From SbD1 sp039679945 (GTDB lineage Bacteria > Desulfobacterota > Syntrophobacteria > Syntrophobacterales > Syntrophobacteraceae), in contig JBDKTY010000050.1 of NCBI GenBank assembly GCA_039679945.1, positions 23,816 through 87,815 on the forward strand: DNA of 64,000 nucleotides. The letters are read 5' to 3'. The notes under the pieces were generated by a model. It did not search any database. It worked only from the letters and a program-made list of their open reading frames with translations, and was not told where the DNA came from. Position numbers and translations under genes: made by a program. Shown one piece after another: positions 52,095-61,455 of the stretch (the stretch's first letter is position 1; every line of letters starts with the position of its first letter).

Positions 52095-53606
52095 CTACTG
52101 CGTGGCGGCGGCCCTTTCCCGCTGAGTCAGGCCCGCTAAACGTTCCACCTCGCCGGCATCCAGCGACAGACCTTTCGCGACACGGCGGCCGTAATCGGGA
52201 TCAGCCTTGAAAAACAAGGCGCACTGGCGCAATTGGATGCGTTTGCGCGCGTTGCCCAGGTGGGCGACTATGTTTCCGATAAGGTGATCGCGGTCGCCAT
52301 CGTTCATGACAGTGCGGAACAGGGTGCCGGCTTGTACGAAATCGTCGTTCGGATGGCTGAAAGGGTGATGCCCCGCATCGCCTGAAAGTTTGAACATGGG
52401 TTCTCCCGAATTCGGATCGGGTTCCGGCCCCCCGAAGCTGTTCGGCCAGTAATTCGGCCCCCCGGCCCCATTCTGGTCGACTCTCATGAAACCGTCACGC
52501 TGGTAGCTTGTTTCCGGCGCATTCTTTGGTGCGTTGACGGGAATGAGATGGTAATTGGGGCCGAGGCGATGGATATGTGTGTCGTGGTATGAAAATACCC
52601 GAGCCTGAAGCATCTTGTCGGGAGAAATTGCGATTCCCGGCACCACGTTTCCAGGACAGAATGCAGCCTGCTCCACTTCCGCAAAATAGTTGGCGGGATT
52701 GCGGTCGAGCACCAGTTTACCGACCTTGATCGGGGGTACCTCCGAGTGTGGCCAGACCTTGGTTATGTCAAAAAGGTCCCATTTGAAGTCCCTGGCCTGT
52801 TCAGGCGTCAGGATCTGCATTTCGAGCGTCCATGAAGGATAGTCGCCATCCTGAATGGCCCGGCTCAGGTCCCGGGTCGCGTGATCGGGATCTCGCCCGC
52901 TCATGAGTGAAGCCTCTTCACGAGTCAGGTTCTTTATCCCCTGATCTGTTTTAAAATGATACTGGACCCAAAAGTACTCTCCCGCGGCATTGTACCATTT
53001 ATACGTATGGCTGCTGTAGCCGTTCATGTTCCGGTAAGTGGCCGGCGTGCCGCGGTCGGAAAAAAGAATGGTTACCTGGTGAATGGACTCCGGCGTGAGC
53101 GACAGGAAATCCCAGAACATGTCGGCATCCGGCAGATTGGTTCCGGGATGACGCTTCTGGGTGTGAATGAAATCAGGAAACTTGAGTGGGTCCCTAATAA
53201 AAAACACGGGGGTGTTGTTCCCGACAAAATCGTAGTTCCCCTCCTCCGTATAGAATTTTACCGCAAACCCCCTTGGATCGCGCGCGGCATCGCTCGATCC
53301 CTTTTCTCCACCCACGGTGGAAAACCTGGCGAAAACCTCGGTGCGTTTCCCAATCTCCGAAAGGAACTTGGCGCGTGTATATCGGGTGACATCAGCCGTG
53401 ACTTCAAAGTGCCCATAGGCGCCGGCCCCCTTTGCATGTACCACGCGTTCGGGGATTCGCTCTCTGTCGAAATGGGCGAGTTTCTCAAGGAGATGGGCAT
53501 CCTGCATGAGCACGGGACCGCGCGGTCCGGCAGTCATACTGTTGAGATCGTCCGCGACCGGTATGCCGAACGCCGTGGTCATGGTTCCCTTTTGTTTCTT
53601 TTCCAT
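52095..53606 (-). CDS. katA: Heme catalase
   Basis: 503 residues of the monofunctional catalase family. Distal His in RVVHAKGAGAYG, Asn in FVGNNTPVFFIRD and the heme-tyrosine motif RVFSYHDTHIHRLG are present. Ribosome site GGAGAGAAG. It decomposes hydrogen peroxide, useful to an anaerobe meeting oxygen. A PerR-box-like palindrome overlaps its leader, and a PerR-like gene lies just upstream on the same strand. Confidence 0.97.
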   Translation of the reverse strand: MEKKQKGTMTTAFGIPVADDLNSMTAGPRGPVLMQDAHLLEKLAHFDRERIPERVVHAKGAGAYGHFEVTADVTRYTRAKFLSEIGKRTEVFARFSTVGGEKGSSDAARDPRGFAVKFYTEEGNYDFVGNNTPVFFIRDPLKFPDFIHTQKRHPGTNLPDADMFWDFLSLTPESIHQVTILFSDRGTPATYRNMNGYSSHTYKWYNAAGEYFWVQYHFKTDQGIKNLTREEASLMSGRDPDHATRDLSRAIQDGDYPSWTLEMQILTPEQARDFKWDLFDITKVWPHSEVPPIKVGKLVLDRNPANYFAEVEQAAFCPGNVVPGIAISPDKMLQARVFSYHDTHIHRLGPNYHLIPVNAPKNAPETSYQRDGFMRVDQNGAGGPNYWPNSFGGPEPDPNSGEPMFKLSGDAGHHPFSHPNDDFVQAGTLFRTVMNDGDRDHLIGNIVAHLGNARKRIQLRQCALFFKADPDYGRRVAKGLSLDAGEVERLAGLTQRERAAATQ

Positions 53607-53615
53607 CTTCTCTCC

Positions 53616-53630
53616 TTCTTATCATAAGAA
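53616..53630 (-). promoter_or_regulatory. PerR/Fur-box-like palindrome in the katA leader
   Basis: TTCTTATCATAAGAA is a perfect 7-1-7 inverted repeat, 10 bases before the katA ATG and adjoining the ribosome site. It agrees with the PerR consensus TTATAATNATTATAA at 10 of 14 informative positions. Confidence 0.65.
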
Positions 53631-53752
53631 TGGTTTACGCTGTCGATGCATTCCATTAGCCACTCGACAGACATTGGAGATGACAGCCCGAGTGTCGCAT
53701 ATTGACTCTTGTTCTTTATAGATAGTCAGTTTCCATTAGAGGCAAAAAAACA

Positions 53753-54193
53753 CTACTCGCTCTTCTGACATTCGGGGCAAAGACCATAGAAGTCCACGCG
53801 GTGACCGATAATTTTGTAGCCCGTCCGGCTTGTGATCTTTTCCATCAGGTCAGCAAGGCCGTCAAAATCAGGATCTATTATTCTCCTGCACTTCGTGCAG
53901 ATCAGGTGAGGGTGTGGGGACGGCTTGTTGCCGTCGTACCGGTTAAAATCGCCGCTGAATTCCAACTCGAGGACTTCCCCCATCGACTTTAGCAGCGAGA
54001 TGGTCTTGTAAACGGTAGCCATGCTGGTGGTCGGGAAATTCATCCCGACCTTCTCATAAACATCCTCGGCGCTTGGGTGCCCTTCACTTTCGGCCAGTAT
54101 TCCCAGGATGGCCATGCGTTGCGGCGTGATGCGGCATCCCATTTCTTTAAGTCTTCGTACCATGGTGTCAATACGTTGCTGGAAATCACTCAA
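53753..54193 (-). CDS. perR: Fur-family regulator, PerR-like
   Basis: 146 residues. Winged helix (RITPQRMAILGIL, SMATVYKTISLLKSMG), then RYDGNKPSPHPHLICTKC and a C-terminal FYGLCPECQ, giving two CxxC zinc-site pairs. The Asp in RYDG sits where PerR has its peroxide-sensing metal ligand Asp, where Fur typically has Glu; His-x-His follows. It is upstream of katA on the same strand with a 146-base gap. PerR is favoured over Fur, but not proved. Confidence 0.85.
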   Translation of the reverse strand: MSDFQQRIDTMVRRLKEMGCRITPQRMAILGILAESEGHPSAEDVYEKVGMNFPTTSMATVYKTISLLKSMGEVLELEFSGDFNRYDGNKPSPHPHLICTKCRRIIDPDFDGLADLMEKITSRTGYKIIGHRVDFYGLCPECQKSE

Positions 54194-54541
54194 TGTCTTG
54201 CTCCCTACCGGTATGGAGAGTCATTCTTAATAAACACTGAACTTTCATCAGTCAAGCTGAGCGCCGTGGATTCCCGGCGCTGGGCCGTTTACTATTTATG
54301 TACAAGAGGACTTTTGTCCCCGGGTATCGAGGGAGGAGTGTTGTCCGGGTCCGTGATAAACCGGACCATGGATATCAACGCATGGATTTATCGGGGGACC
54401 TTCGATCGAGAAGCAATCACGAGGCATTACGACAAAACAGAAGCGGGAGGCCCGCTTGCATCAGGCACTCCCGCTCCGGGACACTCTTTCACACCGGGGG
54501 ACAACCCGCTATCCATGGTGCGGTCAAGTCCCCCTTTTCAA
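54194..54541. other. Intergenic region between perR and cheZ
   Basis: About 350 bases. A che-operon terminator hairpin at 54442-54475 and an AT-rich perR leader (TTCTTAATAAACA near 54223) that faintly resembles half of the katA palindrome; no gene. Confidence 0.5.
54442..54475 (-). terminator. Terminator of the che operon
   Basis: AGCGGGAG-N18-CTCCCGCT (8-bp perfect stem), followed on the minus strand by TCTGTTTTGTC, 70 bases after the cheZ stop. Confidence 0.6.
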
Positions 54542-56092
54542 CTAAAATCCGAATTCCGCCAGCAGAGAATCGACCTCGTCCTGGGAATGGACGGCATCTT
54601 CCCTGGCATTATGCGCGGGTCCATACAGTTCATCCTCGGTCTTCGTCTTTCCGCCTTCAATCTTGACGCCAAACGTACGAATGACGTTTACGAGCTTTCG
54701 TTCTATGTCGTCGAGAAGCTTGATGATCTTCAGAATGATCTGGCCGCTCAGGTCCTGATAATCCTGGGCTTCGATTATGGCGTCCAAATTCGATCGGTGC
54801 TGCGACGCCATATCGATGAGGCTGGTGATTACCCCCATCCCTTCCCCCACTTTTTTCTCGGCCTGATCACCAATGGGCTTCAGGGCGCCGATAATATCGT
54901 CAAGTTTGTGGAGGCTGTCTTTCTCGATACGCAACCGGTCCTGCATCGCTTCGACATGATCGATCGTGGTGTTGGCTGCCTTCTCCGTAAGTTCGAGCAT
55001 GTGTTCGAGGCGGTTCCCGGAGTCGGGGATCTTATCTTCCACCATTTCCTTCAAGGATGGGTCCATGGTGCTGATGAAGTTGCGTATGGAATCATGCAAT
55101 CCTCTCGCGAGACCGCCGATTTCCTTGTAGAGTCCCGGCTGCGACTGATCGGCCAGCCCGAGCAGGATGTCCTGTGCCCGGATGATATCTCCGCTCGAAA
55201 AGGCGGACATAAATTCCTGGCCCTTGGTGACTATCTTCTGAATCGTCTTGTCCTCCATGGGGCTTTCGGCGGTTGGGGAGGGGATTTCTCCTCCCGCGAG
55301 AAACGCGTCCAGCCTTCTGAGCGATTCAGAGGACCCCGAAAAAGTAACACTGAATTTCCCGCCGCCCTCTTTCCCATTAGGCGAGAGGGTCAATTCACCG
55401 CCCAGGCTCTTCACCATCTCCGCAAATCGTGAGGAATTTATTTCCTCTTCCTTCTTGGCGCTTTCGCGGGTGGGTACCACCTCTTTTTCCTGGGGCGCTA
55501 TATCACGCCTGCTGGCGGCAGGCGGAGCTTCCTGAGGCGCGGGCTTCGGGGCGACTTTCGGGGCAGGCGCCGGTTGGGGAGCTGCCTTCGGAGCCGCCTT
55601 TGGAGCTGGCGGCGGCTCGGGAGCAGCCTTCGGAGCCGCCTTCGGGGCGGCCTTTGGGGCTGGCGGTGGCTCGGGAGCAGCCTTCGGCTCAGGCGCCGCG
55701 GCCGGAGCAGCCTGTTTAGCGGGCGCCGGGGGGGGAACCTCCACTCCCAGCATATCCAGGACCTCACTTATATCCATCTGGGTTTCATTGCCACCCTTGG
55801 AGTTCCCCATCTCATCGATCAGCATGCCGACGGCGAACCCGAGTACGGCGGCGGAGTCCTTATCTTTCGCTGGATCTATGGTCGTGTCGAGAAATTTTTC
55901 CATCTCGCTGCCGACCATTTCCAACTCACCGAGTCCGAGCCTCGAGGCCGTTACGTGAAAAGCCTGAATAGACTGACGGGATCGTACAATTTCCTTTGCC
56001 CAGTCACCGACACCGAGTGCGGTGATACTTCCCTCGGTCTCTTTCAGGATTCGGACCAGCTCATTCCAGTCTTCTTTTTCCACTCCCATCAT
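54542..56092 (-). CDS. cheZ: CheZ phosphatase with extended Ala-Pro-Lys-rich N-terminal region
   Basis: 516 residues, more than twice E. coli CheZ (about 214). The C-terminal ~235 residues are CheZ: long helices (TTIDHVEAMQDRLRIEKDSL), catalytic AQDYQDLSGQ (Asp447, Gln451 matching E. coli Asp143, Gln147) and the CheY-binding tail DEVDSLLAEFGF. The N-terminal half adds a helical domain (1-115), a repetitive Ala-Pro-Lys linker (about 120-195, APEPPPAPKAAPKAAP repeats) and a further folded segment (220-270). It overlaps cheA by 32 bases and closes the operon. Dephosphorylates CheY-P. Confidence 0.9.
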   Translation of the reverse strand: MMGVEKEDWNELVRILKETEGSITALGVGDWAKEIVRSRQSIQAFHVTASRLGLGELEMVGSEMEKFLDTTIDPAKDKDSAAVLGFAVGMLIDEMGNSKGGNETQMDISEVLDMLGVEVPPPAPAKQAAPAAAPEPKAAPEPPPAPKAAPKAAPKAAPEPPPAPKAAPKAAPQPAPAPKVAPKPAPQEAPPAASRRDIAPQEKEVVPTRESAKKEEEINSSRFAEMVKSLGGELTLSPNGKEGGGKFSVTFSGSSESLRRLDAFLAGGEIPSPTAESPMEDKTIQKIVTKGQEFMSAFSSGDIIRAQDILLGLADQSQPGLYKEIGGLARGLHDSIRNFISTMDPSLKEMVEDKIPDSGNRLEHMLELTEKAANTTIDHVEAMQDRLRIEKDSLHKLDDIIGALKPIGDQAEKKVGEGMGVITSLIDMASQHRSNLDAIIEAQDYQDLSGQIILKIIKLLDDIERKLVNVIRTFGVKIEGGKTKTEDELYGPAHNAREDAVHSQDEVDSLLAEFGF

Positions 56093-58286
56093 TTGCGCTT
56101 TCCTCGTAAAGACTTATGATTCCTTTCACATCGACAATGAGAGCAACTTTGCCATCGCCCAGGATCGCTCCGCCTGAAATACCACGAAGCTGGCGGAACA
56201 TCCCGCCCAGGCTTTTGATAACAACCTCTTGCCGTCCGACGATTTCATCTGCCATGAGACAATAGGAGCTCTTCCCTTCACTGACTACCAACAACAACCC
56301 TTCCCAGGGATTACGATATTTGGGTTCTTCTTCGAATATCGTATGCAGACGGATGAGAGGCATCAGCAATTCGCGCACCTTGACCATCTCCCCTCTGCCC
56401 TGAAGCGTGTAATAAGCATCCTGGGTGGGCCGCAACGATTCCTTCAATGCGATCGTCGGAACGATAAACCGCTCTGAACCGACCTGTATTACCATTCCAT
56501 CGATGATCGCCATTGTAAGCGGCAGCTTCATCTGGAAACCGGACCCCTGGCCCGGCACACTGAAGACTTCCATCTTACCGCGAAGGCGTTCGACGCATTT
56601 CTTGACCACATCCATTCCCACACCCCGTCCGGAGACTTCCGTGACCTGATCACGGGTGGAGAATCCCGCATGGAAAACCAGCTCGTAGATGGCTTTCTCA
56701 TCGAGTTGATCGGTGGGACTGATAATACCCCGCTCGATGGCTTTGGACCGGATCTTCGCACAATCCATTCCTTTTCCGTCGTCGCGGATGTCAATTACTA
56801 TATTGCCGCCCTTTTGTTCGGCCAGAATAGTAACCGTCCCAACCGGATCTTTTCCGGCCGCGATACGATCGGCCGGCAGCTCTATTCCATGATCCACCGA
56901 GTTTCGTATCATGTGAACGAGAGGTTCATAGATTTCCTCGACCATATTTCGGTCGATCTCGGTCTCCTCGCCATGCATGACAAGGTTTACTTCCTTGCCG
57001 GATTTTTTCGCGAGGTCGCGTACCAGTCTGATCATTTTCTGGAAGGTTGCCCGGATGGGGATCATGCGCATTGACATGCTGATACGCTGAAGTTCGGCCG
57101 TAATCCGGTTAAGCTGGACGCTGTCCTTTTGGAATTTCTGCTCTTTTATCGTGAGAACGTCCGGGTTCTGAAGAACCATGGATTGGGCAATCACCAACTC
57201 ACCGACCATATCCACCAGGTTATCGAGCTTGCGCGTGTCTACCCGAACCGATGAAGCACTTTCCATGGTATGGCGCTGTTCGCGCAGAGCCTTCGAGATT
57301 TCCCGAGGGCTTGCCATTCCCTCGTCGATGAGCGCCTCGCCAAACTTCTTGCCCGCACTTTTGCTGCGTTCGGCAAACCCCTCGGCCGCCCCCTCCTCGA
57401 GCACGCCATGCTCGGTCAGGATGGTGCCGACCTTCCTCACCGGGAGTCCCGAGGTCGGCATGTCGCCGCTGAAATTTCTCACGCGTTCGAGGAAGTTGCG
57501 AACCAGGGGGGATTCCTCGCCCCCGGCCTCGCCAGTCTCGGACTGTTCGAGGTCACCGAGAAGCATCTTGAGTATATCGGTTGCACTCAGCACTATGTCT
57601 ATTACCGAATCGGTAATGGCGATTTTGCCGGACCTTGCCGCATCCAGCAGGTTTTCCACTTCATGGCTGAGGTGATGAATCTCCGTGAAGTTGAGGAACC
57701 CAGCTACTCCTTTTATGCTGTGGAAGGGGCGGAAAACGGCGTTTATCGCCTCCTGGTCGTCCGGATTCGTTTCCAGGGACAGCATATTGAGTTCGATCGC
57801 GGAAAGGTGCTCCTTGGATTCCTCAATGAATTCCTTTATAAGCTCCGGGTCCTGCATTTCGAAACCGGCCGAGTCGTCTTTTTCGCCGACCAGCATATCG
57901 AGTCCGGGGCCTGCCTGGCCCGACTCCAATCCATCGTCGATAGCATCGGAGGCGGTTTCGGTCTCATCGTCGGAGAGAGGAAAGGAATCGGCTGCTCGCA
58001 CATCCGGGAGTTCGTTGTCCAGGAGATCACATTCCACTTCCTCGCCTTTTGCAAGGCAACCGATAATCCTCTGGATTTCGGTCCAATCCGCATTGCGGTC
58101 CGGAGATTCCTCGAGTATGAGTCTCTTGAACAGGCGCCGCAACGTGCCTATCGCCTTTTCCAAAGGCGCGGAGTAGTCCTCGGACTTTTCAAGCTCATCC
58201 AGGGCGTTGAGGCATTCGCCAATTCCCATTAGATCGTCGGGACCATCGATTACCCCATTGGCAAGCTGGACCAGAATATTTTCCAT
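56061..58286 (-). CDS. cheA: Chemotaxis histidine kinase CheA
   Basis: 741 residues from MENILVQLANG (AGGCGG upstream). Hpt domain at about 145-250 with His189 in FHSIKGVAGF; dimerization from about 345 (SVRVDTRKLDNLVDMVGELV); HATPase with N box and HMIRNSVDHGIE, DDGKGMD, GVGMDVV; C-terminal CheW-like domain. An extra N-terminal helical segment (1-90) and a 260-345 segment (VGTILTEHGVLEEGAAEGFAE) differ from E. coli CheA, and there is no obvious P2 CheY-binding domain. Phosphorylates CheY and CheB. Confidence 0.96.
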   Translation of the reverse strand: MENILVQLANGVIDGPDDLMGIGECLNALDELEKSEDYSAPLEKAIGTLRRLFKRLILEESPDRNADWTEIQRIIGCLAKGEEVECDLLDNELPDVRAADSFPLSDDETETASDAIDDGLESGQAGPGLDMLVGEKDDSAGFEMQDPELIKEFIEESKEHLSAIELNMLSLETNPDDQEAINAVFRPFHSIKGVAGFLNFTEIHHLSHEVENLLDAARSGKIAITDSVIDIVLSATDILKMLLGDLEQSETGEAGGEESPLVRNFLERVRNFSGDMPTSGLPVRKVGTILTEHGVLEEGAAEGFAERSKSAGKKFGEALIDEGMASPREISKALREQRHTMESASSVRVDTRKLDNLVDMVGELVIAQSMVLQNPDVLTIKEQKFQKDSVQLNRITAELQRISMSMRMIPIRATFQKMIRLVRDLAKKSGKEVNLVMHGEETEIDRNMVEEIYEPLVHMIRNSVDHGIELPADRIAAGKDPVGTVTILAEQKGGNIVIDIRDDGKGMDCAKIRSKAIERGIISPTDQLDEKAIYELVFHAGFSTRDQVTEVSGRGVGMDVVKKCVERLRGKMEVFSVPGQGSGFQMKLPLTMAIIDGMVIQVGSERFIVPTIALKESLRPTQDAYYTLQGRGEMVKVRELLMPLIRLHTIFEEEPKYRNPWEGLLLVVSEGKSSYCLMADEIVGRQEVVIKSLGGMFRQLRGISGGAILGDGKVALIVDVKGIISLYEESANDGSGKRRLE

Positions 58287-58442
58287 GAACACCGCCTCGC
58301 AGTAGTTTTGAGAGTCACACCTGATAGTCACACGCTCGGAAACAATCCGAGACCCGGCTGCAGCAGGCCGTCGCCAGTCACCCCAGCCATCCGGGGAGGT
58401 CCTGTTTTGATATTAGCGCTTCGGCACCGCGGGCTCTGCCTC

Positions 58443-58823
58443 CTATTTCGGCACTATCTTTGCGAGCTTTTCCTCGAGTGTGGCCGCCGTGAACGGTTTT
58501 ACGATGTAATTGCTGACTTTGGCCTTCACCGCCTCTACGATGTTTTCCTTCTGGGCTTCGGCCGTGACCATCAGGAACGGCAGGTCCTTGGTCTCGTCCT
58601 GCCCCCGCACATGCTTAAGCAACTCCAGACCGGTCATCTTGGGCATGTTCCAATCGGACACTATCAGGTCGATCTTGTTGTTCTTCAGCACATCGACCGC
58701 AACAGTTCCGTCCTCTGCCTCAATAATGTTCTGAAAGTCCAAATCGCGGAGGATTTTTCTGACGATTCGCCGCATCGTTAAGAAATCATCCACAATAAGC
58801 ACCGTTAAGTCTTTGTACGCCAT
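58443..58823 (-). CDS. cheY: CheY response regulator
   Basis: 126 residues of pure REC domain: VLIVDDFLTMRRIVRKIL, acceptor Asp in LIVSDWNMPKMTGLELL, Thr-Ala in MVTAEAQKEN and Lys in YIVKPFT. The MRRIVRKIL and SDWNMP stretches are typical of the flagellar-motor CheY. Likely the target of CheZ. Confidence 0.96.
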   Translation of the reverse strand: MAYKDLTVLIVDDFLTMRRIVRKILRDLDFQNIIEAEDGTVAVDVLKNNKIDLIVSDWNMPKMTGLELLKHVRGQDETKDLPFLMVTAEAQKENIVEAVKAKVSNYIVKPFTAATLEEKLAKIVPK

Positions 58824-58914
58824 CGAATGCTACCTCCTCTTTCGCAAATCGCTTCGGCGAAGCCGTATACTCCCGTGCCATGCTGAACTGAGTAAACTCA
58901 GCGCCGAGAGGGCA

Positions 58915-60012
58915 TTACCTTTCAATCGTCAGTGCCTTGAGCACTTCACGCGGTATATCCTGAAGCGGGGCCACGCTTTCCGCGGCTCCCATCTTTATTG
59001 CCTCTTTTGGCATTCCAAAAACCACACAACTCGCTTCGTCCTGGGCTATCGTACGCGCTCCCAGATTCCGCATTTCCAGCAGCCCGCTTGCCCCGTCCCT
59101 TCCCATCCCCGTCATTATAACACCGACCGCATTCGCGCCGGCATGAAGGGCAACCGAATGAAACAGCACATCGACAGACGGCCTCTGGTGAAAAACCAGG
59201 GGACCGGTCTTGATTTCCACATAGTATGTCCCCCCAACGCGCTTGAGCTGCATGTGGAAATTCCCGGGCGCTATCAGGGCCGTTCCGGGCAGCACGGCAT
59301 CCCCGTCCTTGGCTTCCCTCACTTCAATGTGGCACAACCCGTTCAAACGGCCCGCGAAAGCAGTCGTGAACCGCGGAGGCATGTGCTGCACAACAACTAT
59401 TCCAGGGGAATTCAAAGGCATTTCCATAAGCACGGCCTTGAGGGCTTCCGTACCGCCCGTGGAAGCACCCATGGCTATCACCTTATGCGTGGTGCGCTTA
59501 AGGGCCTGCGCCATCTCGGAGCTCACCGGGCGCTCGGGTGACGGCGCGCGGCGTCCCGGGGCGCCCATCCTCACATGAGCGGCCGCGCGGATCTTCTCGG
59601 CAAGCTGAATACTCATATCTCCAACCGCATAGGAACCGCCGGGTTTGGCAAGCACCTCCACGGCCCCCAGTTCCATCGCCTCCAACGCCATTTCGCTGTT
59701 TGTGGGGGTGAGGGAACTTACGATTATGGTAGGCACGGGGTGGTATTTCATCAGCTTGCGCAGAAAGCTCAGCCCGTCCATGCGCGGCATTTCGATATCC
59801 AGGGTAATGACGTCGGGCTTGAGGCTTACGATCTTATCCCTGGCCACGTATGGATCGGGAGCTGTACCGACCACAACGATATCCTTGTGTTTCGACAATT
59901 CCTGAGAAAATATCTTCCTCACGATTGCCGAATCGTCTACGATCAGCACCCGTATCTGCTTGTTCTGTCCACCCGAAAGGGACGTCTGTAGTGTATCGCT
60001 GAATAGTGTCAC
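58915..60012 (-). CDS. cheB: Protein-glutamate methylesterase CheB
   Basis: 365 residues from a GTG at 60012 (GAGGAAG upstream); the ATG at 60150 adds unrelated residues. REC domain (LIVDDSAIVRKIF, Asp in VITLDIEMPRMDG), linker, then the methylesterase domain with catalytic Ser in MGASTGGTEAL, His in VVQHMPPRF and Asp in GRDGASG. It removes methyl groups from chemoreceptors. Confidence 0.95.
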   Translation of the reverse strand: MTLFSDTLQTSLSGGQNKQIRVLIVDDSAIVRKIFSQELSKHKDIVVVGTAPDPYVARDKIVSLKPDVITLDIEMPRMDGLSFLRKLMKYHPVPTIIVSSLTPTNSEMALEAMELGAVEVLAKPGGSYAVGDMSIQLAEKIRAAAHVRMGAPGRRAPSPERPVSSEMAQALKRTTHKVIAMGASTGGTEALKAVLMEMPLNSPGIVVVQHMPPRFTTAFAGRLNGLCHIEVREAKDGDAVLPGTALIAPGNFHMQLKRVGGTYYVEIKTGPLVFHQRPSVDVLFHSVALHAGANAVGVIMTGMGRDGASGLLEMRNLGARTIAQDEASCVVFGMPKEAIKMGAAESVAPLQDIPREVLKALTIER

Positions 60013-60037
60013 GGGATAAGACTTCCTCTGCGAGTCA

Positions 60038-60496
60038 TCAGTTCTGTACGGCTTCCGGTAAGAATTCCAGTGCCGCGGCGCCAATAGGCTCGCCATACGA
60101 GCTGAAGCGCAACCCGGTGGCTCCCGGCTCCGCTCCGGCCATTTCCTCAATTTTCCAAGCCCTTGGAATTCCCAGGCTCCACTCGTGATTCTTCATCCGC
60201 GCATGGTAGCTCCCACCCACCATGTTCGTAAGCTCCCTCAGCGTATCGCGCAGATCATCCTCTCCTACCTGCTCTTCGTCAATGCCGAGCAGATTCGCCG
60301 TGATCATCCTGGCAAACGCCCCGCTCAGGCACAATGAGATGGCTATTCTGCCCTGATGATTCACGATGCAGATTTCAGATCTGTAGTCGAAGGACCGTTG
60401 TTCGCAATCTTCATCAAAATCGACCATTGCGAAGAACATGGTCTCGAGGACGTCAGAAATCACATCCTTTAGAATTGGTTCCCATTGTGTGATCAT
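60038..60496 (-). CDS. CheX/CheC-type chemotaxis phosphatase
   Basis: 152 residues of the CheC-CheX family: VISDVLETMFFAMV, an Ile/Leu-rich core, and ELTNMVGGSYHARM with the Glu...Asn phosphatase pair (E-x2-N). It lies in the same operon as CheZ, so two unrelated CheY-P phosphatases are encoded together. It overlaps the upstream response regulator gene by 44 bases. Confidence 0.82.
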   Translation of the reverse strand: MITQWEPILKDVISDVLETMFFAMVDFDEDCEQRSFDYRSEICIVNHQGRIAISLCLSGAFARMITANLLGIDEEQVGEDDLRDTLRELTNMVGGSYHARMKNHEWSLGIPRAWKIEEMAGAEPGATGLRFSSYGEPIGAAALEFLPEAVQN

Positions 60497-60875
60497 CGGT
60501 TTCCCCCATTATCCGGCCAAGAAAGGCGGAGACTGCCTCGGGGCGGAAGGGTTTACGGATATAGCCCCTTGCCCCCAGCGCCATCAACTCGTTCAAACGG
60601 TCTTCGTTAGCTTCGGTCGTGATGAAGATCACCGGGATATCCATGTTGGTGTTCTTTTCCTTCAAAGCTTGAAGAAATCCGAAACCATCCATGACAGGCA
60701 TGTGGATATCAGAGAGTATGAGGTCGATCCAGTTGTTCTCGAGCAACTCAAGTGCCTCCCGGCCATTCGCGGCTTCCATGTATTCCCCGATCTGAAAGCC
60801 GGATATCTCCAGTGTCTTCCTGATAACTCTCCGCATCGACTTTGAGTCATCAACGATTAGAACGTTGTAGGACAT
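60453..60875 (-). CDS. CheY-like response regulator (second)
   Basis: 140 residues, REC with VLIVDDSKSMRRVIRKTL, acceptor Asp in LILSDIHMPVMDGFGFL, and Lys in YIRKPFRPEAVSAF, followed by a short polar tail. It overlaps the CheX-type gene by 44 bases, so the pair should act together. A second regulator beside cheY is common where output is not just the motor. Confidence 0.93.
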   Translation of the reverse strand: MSYNVLIVDDSKSMRRVIRKTLEISGFQIGEYMEAANGREALELLENNWIDLILSDIHMPVMDGFGFLQALKEKNTNMDIPVIFITTEANEDRLNELMALGARGYIRKPFRPEAVSAFLGRIMGETDDHTMGTNSKGCDF

Positions 60876-60912
60876 GATGCCCTCGTGTCATCCCATTGCC
60901 TGGTAGCAGCCG

Positions 60913-61395
60913 TTAGAGTTCTATTTCGGATTCGCCGCCGCCAACCTTAAGAAATACACGGCCGGAGGCCATTTCCAACCGCACAGTGCGGTTTACCGTC
61001 CCCCCGACGTGTTCGGCCTTTACCAAGACATTGTTTCGCCAGAATATTTTTCGCATAGCCAGATAGTTCCGCTTGCCAATATTGAAAATACCGTTGGGAT
61101 CGAGAATCTGTGCACCTCCCACGGCCTTGACAATTATGTTTTCTTTCTTTGCACCAAGCTGGTAACTCTGCTTGAAAAGCATCGCAATCCCCGTATCCGC
61201 GAACATCCTCGGGTTAGCCTTTGCCTTTTCCGGGTCCAGTGAGGATTCAGGCAACATGTAATGTAGCATCCCTCCGACTTTGGCGCACGGATCGAAAATG
61301 ACCACGGCTATGCAGGACCCCAATGAATAGGTAACCAGAACCTCACCGGGAACGTTGCTTATAGCCAAGTCTGCGACACCGACAACTTTTCTCAT
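60913..61395 (-). CDS. cheD: Chemoreceptor glutamine deamidase CheD
   Basis: 160 residues: YSLGSCIAVVIFDPCAKVGG carries the catalytic Cys, and MLHYMLPESS the His. It deamidates receptor Gln residues and, with CheC/CheX-type proteins, tunes adaptation. It sits between cheR and the regulator pair. Confidence 0.96.
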   Translation of the reverse strand: MRKVVGVADLAISNVPGEVLVTYSLGSCIAVVIFDPCAKVGGMLHYMLPESSLDPEKAKANPRMFADTGIAMLFKQSYQLGAKKENIIVKAVGGAQILDPNGIFNIGKRNYLAMRKIFWRNNVLVKAEHVGGTVNRTVRLEMASGRVFLKVGGGESEIEL

Positions 61396-61455
61396 CTGCT
61401 GTTCTCTGGACTCTCGAGCATTACATCCGATTATGTTGCCTTGAACCAGCGATCC

